Below are positions 43,413 through 53,300 of a DNA stretch of 64,000 bases, one piece after another. Source of the stretch: Thiosocius sp963808165 (GTDB lineage: Bacteria; Pseudomonadota; Gammaproteobacteria; Chromatiales; Chromatiaceae); contig CAWEET010000009.1 in the NCBI GenBank assembly GCA_963808165.1, positions 1 through 64,000 on the forward strand. Direction: 5' to 3'. Numbering within the stretch: the first letter of the stretch is position 1; every line of letters starts with the position of its first letter. Both the position numbers and the translations under genes were made by a program. A model generated the notes under the pieces. The model made no database searches. It saw nothing but the letters and a program-made list of their open reading frames with translations, and had not been told where the DNA came from.

Positions 43413-45407
43413 CTAGGGCGCCCCGAAGTCGTAGCGGAGGCCGGCGGCGACGACGTAGCCACCGTCACAGGCCCAGCAGGTCTCGGCTGCGCCACCGTAC
43501 TTGGTGGTGATCGCCGCGGTTTCTTCCTCGCTGTAGTACTCGACGAAAAACTTCAGGTCGTCGCGGTATTGGTGGTCGATGCCAAGTTGGATGATCTGCT
43601 CGCCATAGTTATCCACATCGGCGATCATCGCCTTGAAGGTGTTCTTGCCGACCGTGTAGCCGGCATACAGGTTCATTGCGGCATCGCCGTCGGCGCCATA
43701 GCCGTTATCGATATCGCTGTCGTGCTGTTCGTACTTGGCACCGATGAACAGGGCGTCGGTGGCCTGCCACATCAGTGAGGTCCCCCAGATCTTCGAATCG
43801 TTGGCGCCACCGAGATCGTCGAGGCCGCCAGCAAAGGTTAGGTCGCCGATGTTGTAGCTGACGGTGGCCTGCCAGCGGTCGTCCGGCTTGCCGTTGTTAT
43901 CGGCCGCACCGTTCTCATCGCTGTAGGCGGCCGCGGCGGAGAACCCGGCGAAGCTCGGCGTGTAGTAGGCGATGGTGTCGCCCTTGCGGAATGTGGTGTA
44001 GGTCGCGAAGCCGCTGTAGTAGCTGCTGAACATGTCGACCGGGTAGGCGATCGCATTGTAGTAAGGCATCCACATCTGGCCTACCGCCAGGTCACCGAAG
44101 GTACCCTTGATACCGATCTTACCGATACGGATGTCCTCATCCTGGTCCCAGGGGTCCTGGACGGCCTTGTTGGGTACATCCAGCGGCAGCTCGAGCTGGC
44201 CGTAGGCGGTCACGTCTTCGTTGAAGGCATAGCTGGCCGTGAAGCCGATGCGCGAATAGGCGTCACGCCAACCGATGTAAGAGTCCAGCGCCTCCTCGTT
44301 GTCCGGCTGGACGGCCTCGCCATGCACGCGCAGTGAGGCATAGAACGCAAAATCGATCGGAACGCTGCCGCCGGTGGTTCCCCGTGTCTTGCCGCTCGAT
44401 GCGCCGAAGTCGTAGCGGAGGCCGGCGGCGACGACATAGCCACCGTCACAGGCCCAGCAGGTCTCGGCTGCGCCACCGTACTTGGTGGTGATCGCCGCGG
44501 TTTCTTCCTCGCTGTAGTACTCGACGAAAAACTTCAGGTCGTCGCGGTATTGGTGGTCGATGCCAAGTTGGATGATCTGCTCGCCATAGTTGTCCACATC
44601 GGCGATCATCGCCTTGAAGGTGTTCTTGCCGACCGTGTAGCCGGCATACAGGTTCATTGCGGCATCGCCGTCGGCGCCATAGCCGTTATCGATATCGCTG
44701 TCGTGCTGTTCGTACTTGGCACCGATGAACAGGGCGTCGGTGGCCTGCCACATCAGTGAGGTCCCCCAGATCTTCGAATCGTTGGCGCCACCGAGATCGT
44801 CGAGGCCGCCAGCAAAGGTTAGGTCGCCGATGTTGTAGCTGACGGTGGCCTGCCAGCGGTCGTCCGGCTTGCCGTTGTTATCGGCCGCACCGTTCTCATC
44901 GCTGTAGGCGGCCGCGGCGGAGAACCCGGCGAAGCTCGGCGTGTAGTAGGCGATGGTGTCGCCCTTGCGGAATGTGGTGTAGGTCGCGAAGCCGCTGTAG
45001 TAGCTGCTGAACATGTCGACCGGGTAGGCGATCGCATTGTAGTAAGGCATCCACATCTGGCCTACCGCCAGGTCACCGAAGGTACCCTTGATACCGATCT
45101 TACCGATACGGATGTCCTCATCCTGGTCCCAGGGGTCCTGGACGGCCTTGTTGGGTACATCCAGCGGCAGCTCGAGCTGGCCGTAGGCGGTCACGTCTTC
45201 GTTGAAGGCATGGCTGGCCGTGAAGCCGATGCGCGAGTAGGCGTCACGCCAACCGATGTAAGAGTCCAGCGCCTCCTCGTTGTCCGGCTGGACGGCCTCG
45301 CCATGCACACGCAGTGAGGCATAGAAGTCGAAATCAAGGGCGTGTGCGGTGGAGGTGGCAGTTACAAAGATCGCCGCAGCGAGCAGGAAAATGGTTTTTT
45401 TGGTCAT
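43413..45407 (-). CDS. Porin with two nearly identical barrel domains in one reading frame
   Basis: A 664-residue outer-membrane porin frame. It has a signal peptide (MTKKTIFLLAAAIFVTATSTAHA, cleavage after 23) and two copies of a roughly 313-residue general-porin barrel with a period of 327 residues (981 bases). Each copy holds FYASLRVHGEAVQ, GTFGDLAVGQMWMPYYNAI and the terminal GLRYDFGA strand. The two copies differ by about five bases and one clear residue (His/Tyr in FTAS.AFNED). The first copy joins the second through a linker, SSGKTRGTTGGSVPIDFAF. A second signal peptide is absent, so translation would give a double barrel. A normal porin of this kind is about 330-350 residues. A 56-base gap separates it from proV downstream. 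An assembly artefact cannot be excluded. Confidence 0.85.
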   Translation of the reverse strand: MTKKTIFLLAAAIFVTATSTAHALDFDFYASLRVHGEAVQPDNEEALDSYIGWRDAYSRIGFTASHAFNEDVTAYGQLELPLDVPNKAVQDPWDQDEDIRIGKIGIKGTFGDLAVGQMWMPYYNAIAYPVDMFSSYYSGFATYTTFRKGDTIAYYTPSFAGFSAAAAYSDENGAADNNGKPDDRWQATVSYNIGDLTFAGGLDDLGGANDSKIWGTSLMWQATDALFIGAKYEQHDSDIDNGYGADGDAAMNLYAGYTVGKNTFKAMIADVDNYGEQIIQLGIDHQYRDDLKFFVEYYSEEETAAITTKYGGAAETCWACDGGYVVAAGLRYDFGASSGKTRGTTGGSVPIDFAFYASLRVHGEAVQPDNEEALDSYIGWRDAYSRIGFTASYAFNEDVTAYGQLELPLDVPNKAVQDPWDQDEDIRIGKIGIKGTFGDLAVGQMWMPYYNAIAYPVDMFSSYYSGFATYTTFRKGDTIAYYTPSFAGFSAAAAYSDENGAADNNGKPDDRWQATVSYNIGDLTFAGGLDDLGGANDSKIWGTSLMWQATDALFIGAKYEQHDSDIDNGYGADGDAAMNLYAGYTVGKNTFKAMIADVDNYGEQIIQLGIDHQYRDDLKFFVEYYSEEETAAITTKYGGAAETCWACDGGYVVAAGLRYDFGAP
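43424..45335. repeat. Tandem direct repeat, 981-base period, inside the porin gene
   Basis: Copy 1 covers about 43424-44350 and copy 2 about 44405-45331. By eye they differ at about five positions over some 930 bases, two near the C-terminal-coding end and three near the N-terminal-coding end. The middle 650 or so bases look identical. The flanks differ: copy 2 carries the signal-peptide side and copy 1 carries the stop. That pattern fits either a recent duplication or homogenisation of two older copies by gene conversion. Confidence 0.85.
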
Positions 45408-46003
45408 CTTTTTATGTGCAGATAACGGTGCTGTCGTTGGTCGAGTAAACGCTTTGATTCAGCGACCATGCTGGTGCGTCGGTCGATGGAAAGCAGTTGC
45501 GAGTTGCTCTGGCTCGGGAAAGAGGTCAGTGGCCGCCAATCCAGAGGCGGCCGATGAGTGCGGCGAAATGCCGTGCACGGATAGTCGAGCGGTGTTGTCC
45601 GCACAGCGAAGGGTACTCGAACAGCTTGCGAAGCGGCGAACAGGTTAATGGCCACTTGGTTTTATGTATATCAATAGCGCCGGATTCGCGGACAAGTTGC
45701 GCCACTGACGTAACAGTTTCCTGTAAGAACACGATATTACGCAGATTTGGTTTCGAGACAATGCTGTTGCAGCACTGGGACATTGCAACCGAAGAAGTAG
45801 GCTCTGTTGCAATCCTGGAAGTCGCTTTCATACTGAAGCATCTGGTAGTTCTTTGCAAATCAGGCCAGGGTCTGCGCATCGGTGCCACATTTTTTTCTGG
45901 CGCGGGGTTGGTCCTCCATTCATCGACAACTACAGACGTGCATCGGTTGTCCATCAGCGCTTCTTGCGAAACGAATAGTGGACCTTGGTAGGCAGTTCAC
46001 AGA
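45408..46003. other. Region upstream of the porin without a convincing gene
   Basis: About 600 bases holding the promoter region of the leftward porin-proVWX set. Several weak frames exist on both strands but none has recognisable motifs. The base composition is lower in GC than the flanking genes, as expected for regulatory or decayed sequence. Confidence 0.4.
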
Positions 46004-46273
46004 ATGTTGTTCGATGGCGCTTCAGCTGGCGGCGTGAGCGAGAGCAAAGTGAAAACCATGTACGCGGCGATCTACATAGCCGGGCTGCGTCGGAAGGATC
46101 CTGCCAGGCTGGCAGCTCAGTTCGGACCAACTCCCTCGATGACTGAGCAGTAGCTGGATAACGTGATTGAGTGGATAGGCCTCGCTGTCCGTGCGCCATT
46201 CGGCCTTATCAAAGTCGATCCGGAGAAACTTCCGCCGGGAGCGGAGTTTCGGGCAAGCCCCGAAGGGGTTTGA
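46004..46273 (+). pseudogene. Possible decayed gene with one in-frame stop
   Basis: From ATG 46004 the frame reads MLFDGASAGGVSESKVKTMY and goes on to a TAG at 46151. After that stop the same frame continues as LDNVIEWIGLAVRAPFGLIK and DPEKLPPGAEFRA until a TGA at 46271. Both halves look like soluble protein sequence, which suggests a single gene interrupted by one nonsense change. I do not recognise the family. Confidence 0.35.
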
Positions 46274-46371
46274 CCCATGGATGGGCCAAACAAAATGGCA
46301 GGAGTCATCCGGCAGAAGCGGATAGACGCCGATTGTCTTCTCGCCGGCAAGGTGGCTATAGATGAGCGCAT

Positions 46372-46500
46372 CCGATACAGGTGCTCAACGCGCAGGGACG
46401 GGATGTGCTCGAATTCGCGCGTGTTGGCCGTGACAAGTGCAACGTCGACGGCCAGCGCGTGAGCTGCGATCGAGTGGTCGTTCAGACCAATTGGGGTTCC
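46372..46500 (-). pseudogene. VapC-type PIN-domain toxin, C-terminal remnant
   Basis: Reading leftward, the frame gives GTPIGLNDHSIAAHALAVD, then VALVTANTREFEHIPSL and RVEHLYR. This is the conserved end of VapC toxins, with the acidic ND..IAAHA block and the TAN..EF block. A stop codon (46503-46501) sits immediately upstream in the same frame, and no N-terminal half follows further up. Only the last 43 or so residues survive. No VapB antitoxin is adjacent. Confidence 0.65.
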
Positions 46501-46503
46501 CTA

Positions 46504-46832
46504 GCCCATCACATTAACTGATAAGAACGACGCACAAGCGTCCACCAAGCGCAAAGGGAAAAGGTATCCAGGGTCACGGCATTGTGCCCGTTGTTTCTGT
46601 CGGAGATTGAATTCTCCGTCGTGATGTGGAAGGCGCAGCCCGGTCATTGTTGCGGGGTATGTACGCTAGCGTACGGAACTGCAGGAGGATCGCGCGTAGC
46701 GTGTAGCAGTTGCGCAATGCCTGTCACTTCGCGACAGGTCCAGATTGCGAGTCGCCGATCCCGTCATACATCACGTCGTTGGTGTGCTTCGTAGCAAACG
46801 GTTTCACCGGTCCCGATTGAGAGTATTCACAG
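46504..46832. other. Stretch without a convincing gene
   Basis: No protein-like frame of note. The right end provides the upstream region of the DUF1488 gene. Confidence 0.4.
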
Positions 46833-47108
46833 ATGAAATTGACCTTTCCGAACCCGAGCCGCAGTTTCGACGAGAGCAGCAATCGCGTCCTGTTCTGGGG
46901 ATACGATCGTGCGATCGAGGTTTCGTTCTTTTTGGAGGTGGAAGCGCTGCGGCGACTGCGGCCGGAACTGGATGCGGCCGAACAGGGATTTCTGAAGACG
47001 TTCGATGAGACGCGGGACCGGATCCACGAGGTTGCCGACAAGCTCTACGTTCGTGGTGGCCAGGGTAAAGGCGATTACGCTTATGTCCTGTCAGCGGCGG
47101 ATTTCTGA
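46833..47108 (+). CDS. DUF1488 family protein
   Basis: A 91-residue protein starting MKLTFPNPSRSFDESSNRVLF and containing GYDRAIEVSFFLEVEALRRL, then AEQGFLKTFDETRDRIHEVADKLY. This pattern (short acidic N-terminus, F.G.D....SF, long C-terminal helix) is that of DUF1488. The function of the family is not established. GAGAG lies about 10 bases upstream. Confidence 0.75.
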   Translation: MKLTFPNPSRSFDESSNRVLFWGYDRAIEVSFFLEVEALRRLRPELDAAEQGFLKTFDETRDRIHEVADKLYVRGGQGKGDYAYVLSAADF

Positions 47109-47318
47109 AACGGCTTGCTCCGCCGGGCGCGGACAGTTTCTGCAAAGTGACGGCCTTTTTTCATCGCCGAACCGCTGGCGCGTTTTCGTCGGGATGGCTT
47201 TGTTAGCGCGCGGTCCGCCCGGATCTGCGATGCGTGCGATGACTCCACGCCTGGCGCATTGCCGTTCGCGGTTCACCAGGTCGTGCTGTGCTATTCCCGC
47301 GGCCATAGGGAATACGGG

Positions 47319-50300
47319 GTGAGATCAACATGGAAAGTGGCGTTCGCTGACCTGTTGCGGCGTTGCCGTTTGGCCAGTAGACAGGCGACAGTTTTGCCAC
47401 GTGGCGCAAGCTCCGCGCGGGCCGTGCCACTTGTTGATGAGCCACCGCTGCGCGCTGAGCTGTTCAGCACCGATCAGATGGAGCAGCATGGTGCACGGCT
47501 CGCATCGGCCCACAGCGTGACGTCGGGACGTGTCCCCGAACGGCTGCTGGCACGTCTGGCCGGGAACGAGGGCGTGCTGACCGAGACCTGCGACAGGCTG
47601 ACAACGGCGGTGACCGCGAAGCATCGGATCACTCCCGCCGGAGAGTGGCTGCTGGACAACCGCTATCTCGTCGAAGAACAGATCCGTACGGCCAGACGCC
47701 ACCTGCCCAAGGGATACAGTCGCGAGCTGCCAGCGCTGGCTGATGGCGTTTCCGCCGGGTTGCCGCGAGTGTATGACATTGCCCTGGAGACCATCGCGCA
47801 TGGTGATGGGCGGGTGGACCCGGACAGCCTCAGCCGCTTTGTTGCCGCATACCAGAAAATAACCGCATTGCAGCTGGGTGAGTTGTGGGCCATCCCGATC
47901 ATGTTGCGACTTGCGTTGCTCGAGAACCTGCGTCGCGTCGCGGTACGCATCGCCGCCGGCAGCGCTGAGCGCGATCTGGCACTGGCCTGGGCGGGACGGT
48001 TGACCGAGATTGCCCGTGAGGACCCGAAGAGCCTGATCCTGGTGATTGCCGACATGGCACGTTCGAGCCCTCCCATGACGTCGCCGTTTGTATCGGAACT
48101 TGCGCGCCGTCTTCAGGGTCAGGGCACGGCCCTGGCCCTGCCGCTGACCTGGATCGAGCAGCGGTTGGCTGAATCGGGCCTCAGCATTCAACAGCTGGTG
48201 CGGTCGGGTAACCAACAGCAGGCTGCCGATCAGGTTTCTATCAGCAACAGCATCGGCAGTCTGCGTCTGCTGGGGACGCTCGACTGGCGGGAATTCGTGG
48301 AGACCTTGAGCCGGGTCGAACAAGCCCTGCGCACAGACCCGGTCGACGCCTACGCCAAGATGGATTTCGCTAGCCGCGACCGCTACCGACATGTTATCGA
48401 ACAAATCGCGCGCAGCAGCGGGATGGCCGAGGAGGTGGTGGCGGGTCGCGCGATCAGGCTTGCGCAAGCGGGCGCCGCCCAGGGCGTGGAGCCTGACCGG
48501 ACCGGGCATGTGGGCTACTATCTGATCGACCGTGGTCGCGCTGAATTGGAGCGAGTCAGCGAGGTGCGCCTGCCACTGGCCGCTGCGCTGAGGCGCGCGG
48601 CGAGCCGGACGCCGCTGTTGTGGTATCTGGGCACGATCACGCTGCTCGCCGTGCTCCTCACGGCAGGCCTTCTAACAGCGGCGCGCATGGACCGCATGGT
48701 CACTTGGGAGTGGCTGACACTGGGCGTGCTGGGACTGCTCGCCGCCAGTCAACTCGCGGTGGCACTCGTGAACTGGTTGGCCACGCTGTTGGGATCGCCG
48801 CATCCGCTGCCACGGATGGATTTCTCCACCGGCATCCCGACGGCATCACGCGCCTTGGTGGTGATCCCGACCATGCTGGCCAGCCGTGACAGTGTCGAGC
48901 GCCTGGTCGAGGCATTGGAAGTCAGGTTTCTTGCGAACCGTGACGCGAATCTGCACTTTGGGCTGTTGACCGACTTTGCCGATGCGGTCGAGGAGTCGCT
49001 GGCCGAAGATGCCGGTTTGCTGGCGTTGGCCCGGGAGCGCATCGAAGCGCTGAATGTGCAATACGCCGGTGGCAGCAATGACGCTTTCTTTCTGTTCCAT
49101 CGTCCGCGCCGCTGGAATCCGCACGACCGCGTCTGGATGGGCTACGAGCGCAAGCGCGGCAAGCTGGCGGACCTGAATCTGCTGCTGCGCGAGAACAATC
49201 GCGACGGCTTTTCCCTGATCGTCGGTGCGACCGCGGTGCTGAAGAGTGTGAAGTACGTGATCACGCTGGACACCGATACGCAGCTGCCGCGTGACGCCGC
49301 GCGGCAGTTCGTGGCCAGTATGGCGCACCCGTTGAATCGTCCGGTCTACGACCCAAGGTTGCAGCGTGTTCGCGCCGGCTACGGGATACTGCAGCCGCGC
49401 GTGAGTGCGAGCCTTCCGGCCAGCAGCCAGTCGCGCTATGCACGCTTGTATGGCGGCGAGCCGGGCATCGATCCCTATACGCGCGCGGTTTCCGACGTCT
49501 ATCAGGACCTGTTCGACGAGGGCTCGTTCATCGGCAAGGGGATCTACGACGTCGATGCCTTCGAACTTGCGCTGAAAAACCGTTTTCCCGCCAACCGGAT
49601 CCTCAGTCACGACCTGCTGGAAGGCTGTTATGCACGCGCCGGACTGCTCAGTGATGTGCAGCTGTACGAAGAATACCCGGCCCGCTATGGCGCCGACGTC
49701 AACCGCCGTTATCGCTGGATTCGCGGCGACTGGCAACTCGTGGCTTGGCTCCTGCCAAGGGTGCCGGGGCCAGACAACGGGCGGCGCCTAAAGAATCCGC
49801 TCTCCGCACTGTCGCGCTGGAAGCTGTTCGACAACCTCCGACGCAGCCTCGTGCCGGCGGCCTTGATCCTACTGTTGATGATCGGCTGGACGCGCACTGA
49901 ATCGGCCTGGCTGTGGACCCTGGCGGTGCTCGGCGTACTGCTGTTGCCGCCTGCACTCGTCAGCCTGCTGGACCTGTTGCGTAAACCGATCGACATGCGC
50001 CTGGGCCAGCATCTCAGCGCCACGATACATGCCACCGGCCAACGTTTCATCCAGGCGGGCTTTGTCCTGGCGACATTGCCGCATGAGGCTTTCTACAGTC
50101 TCGATGCGGTCCTGCGCACGCTGGGTCGTCTGCTGTTTACGCAGCAGCGGCTGCTGGAGTGGAGTCCATCCACCGTCCAGGGCGGCACGGGTGCCGCGGA
50201 AGGAGCGACCGACATCCATGGAGGGGCAAGTGTCGCAGGAGGCGAGACGCCGCGAGCGAGCGTCGACCAGGAACGAAGCCGGTCTGAAAGTCTCGCGGCC

Positions 50301-53300
50301 TCGTTCCGCAGCATGTGGTTCGCCCCGTTGCTTGCGATCGGTACTGCCGCGAACTTGACCGCGGTCAGTCCTGCCTCGCTGCCGTTGGCGGGTGCGTTTC
50401 TGCTGCTGTGGCTGGCATCGCCGGTGATCGCCTGGTGGATCAGTCTGCCGCCTGCGCAGCAAGAGGCCCGGCTGTCGGCCGAGCAGCTCCACTATCTGGG
50501 TCGGATCGCGCGCAAGACCTGGGCGTTTTTCGACACCTTCGTCAGCCCTCAAGACAACTGGCTGCCACCGGACAACTACCAGGAATACCGCGACGCCGCG
50601 CTGGCCCATCGCACCTCGCCGACCAACATCGGGCTGGCGCTGCTGGCGAATCTTTCCGCCTACGACTTCGGCTACATTCCGGCCGGACAACTGGTTGAGC
50701 GCACATCCGGCACCCTGCAGACGATGGCGGGACTCGAGCGTCACCGCGGCCACTTCTACAACTGGTACGACACGCAGTCACTGCGGCCGCTTCCACCCGC
50801 GTATGTCTCGACGGTCGACAGCGGCAACCTGGCAGGTCACCTGCTGACCTTGCGGCCGGGCCTGATCGCGCTGCTGGATTGCCCGATCCTGGCACCGCGT
50901 TGGCTGGATGGCTTGGGCGACACCGCTGAGATCGTCACGCTGGAGGCGGGCGAGCGCGCCGCGGCTGCGCTGACGGAATTCCAGGAAACCCTCACGGCAG
51001 CGCGCGCGTTGCGGCCAGAGAAGTTGTCGATGGCGCGCCAGCTGCTGGACCGTTTGGTGCGAGTCAGCGAGGTGTTGGCCGCTGACCTGGGCGATGCCGA
51101 ACAGGATGAGGCGGCTTGGTGGGCAGGCGCATTGGTCCGTCAAACCGAGATCGTTCGTGACGAACTGGTCTACCTTGCGCCGTGGAGCGGGTCAGCGGTG
51201 TCATTCGACGCGCTCGATGACCTGCCCGCGATTGACGAGATCCCGACATTGCGCACGCTGGCCGGGTTCGATGTGACCCTATCGAGCGCTCTCGCCGAAC
51301 GGAGCGATGCTCGGGCGACGAGCGCGCAGGCGGTATCGTTGGCCGAGCTGCGTGCACAGATCGCGCTCGGAAGCGCGCGTGCGCAGGCGCGGATCGCAGA
51401 CATCGAGCGTCTTGCGATGCTGAGCGGTGAACTCGCCGACATGGAGTATGGCTTCCTGTATGACAAGCAATCCCGCCTGCTCAGCATCGGCTATAACGTG
51501 GACGAGCGGCGCCGTGACGCGAGTTACTATGACCTGTTGGCATCAGAGGCGCGGCTGAGCGTTTTCGTCGCTATCGCCCAGGGGCAACTGCCCGAGGAGA
51601 GTTGGTTCGCCCTCGGCCGTCTTTTGACCAGTGCCGGTGGTCAGCCGATTCTGCTGTCGTGGAGCGGCTCGATGTTCGAGTACCTGATGCCGCAACTGGT
51701 GATGCCGACCTATGCGCACACGCTGCTCGATCAGACCGCCAAAGCGGCGGTGGCGAGGCAGATCGAGTATGGCCAGCAACGCGGCCTGCCCTGGGGCATG
51801 TCCGAATCCGGATACAACACCGTCGATGTGTATCTGAACTACCAGTATCGCGCGTTCGGGGTGCCGGGCCTGGGACTCAAGCGCGGCCTGGTCGAGGACC
51901 TGGTCGTTGCGCCCTATGCCTCGGCGCTCGCGCTGATGGTGGCGCCCGAGGCCGCCTGCCAGAATATGCAATCGCTGTCTGCGCTTGGCGCAGAAGGGCG
52001 TTTCGGGCTGCATGAGGCGGTCGATTACACGCCTGCCAGGCAGCGCCGCGGGGAATCGCATGCACTGATACGCTCCTACATGGCCCATCACCAGGGTATG
52101 AGTCTGCTCGCCATGGCGTATCTGCTGCTCGACCGCCCGATGCAGCGGCGCTTCGCATCCGACCCGCTGCTCCAAGCCACGCTGTTGCTGCTGCAGGAAC
52201 GCATTCCGCGAGCCTCGGCGCTCTATGTACACAGCGCCGAGGTCAGCGCCCTCGAGTCGGGCGCTGAAAGTCAGGCGATGCCGATACGTGTGTTGAACAG
52301 CCCCGACACGCCGATCCCCGAAGTCCAGCTGCTGTCCAACGGTCGTTACCATGTGATGGTGACCAATGCCGGCGGTGGTTACAGCCGCTGGAACGATCTG
52401 GCGGTGACGCGCTGGCGTGAAGACGGTACGCGCGATCCGTGGGGCACCTTCTGTTACCTGCGCGACGTATCCTCCGCAGCAGAGGCGGGCGCCAGCTGGA
52501 GCACGGCACACCAGCCCACGCTGCAGCGTGGACACGGCTATGAAGCGATCTTTTCGGCAGGTCGCGCGGAGTTTCGTCGACGCGACGGTGATTTCGATAC
52601 CCATACCGAGATCGTGGTGTCGCCTGAAGACGACATCGAACTGCGCCGGGTGCGCATCACCAGCCACGCAACGGCGCGTCGCACACTCGAGATCACCAGC
52701 TACGCCGAGGTGGTGCTGGCGCCCGCTGCAGCCGACGACCTGCATCCGGCGTTCAGCAAACTGTTCGTGCAGACCGAGATCGTCACAGCGCACCGCGCGA
52801 TCCTATGCACCCGCCGCCCGCGCTCGCGCGACGAGGCCGCGCCGTGGATGTTTCACCTGATGGCGGTGCACGACGCGCAGGCCAGCGAGTTCAGCTACGA
52901 GACCGACCGCGAGCGTTTTGTCGGCCGCGGCCGCAACGTCGCAGCACCGCGCGCGATGCAGACCGGCGCGACCTTGTCCGCGAGCCAGGGCTCGGTGCTG
53001 GATCCGGTGGTGGCAATCCGCACTCGGATTACGCTCGAACCGGATCAGACGGTGTGCGTGGACCTGGTTTACGGTGTCGGCGAAAGCCGTGTTGCGGCGC
53101 TTGGCCTGGTCGAGAAATACCAGGATCAACGACTCGCCGACCGGGTCTTCGAACTGGCCTGGACCCACGCCCAGGTCGTGCTGCGCCAGATCAATGCCTG
53201 CGATGCCGACGCGCAGCTGTATGCGCGTCTGGCCAACTCCGTCATTTTCGCCAACCCGGCGCTGCGTGCCGAGAGCAGCATCCTGATGCGTAACCGACGC

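Noticed and set aside
43569..44759. Two identical short plus-strand frames opposite the porin repeats
   Set aside because: They recur only because the porin DNA is duplicated; antisense shadows.
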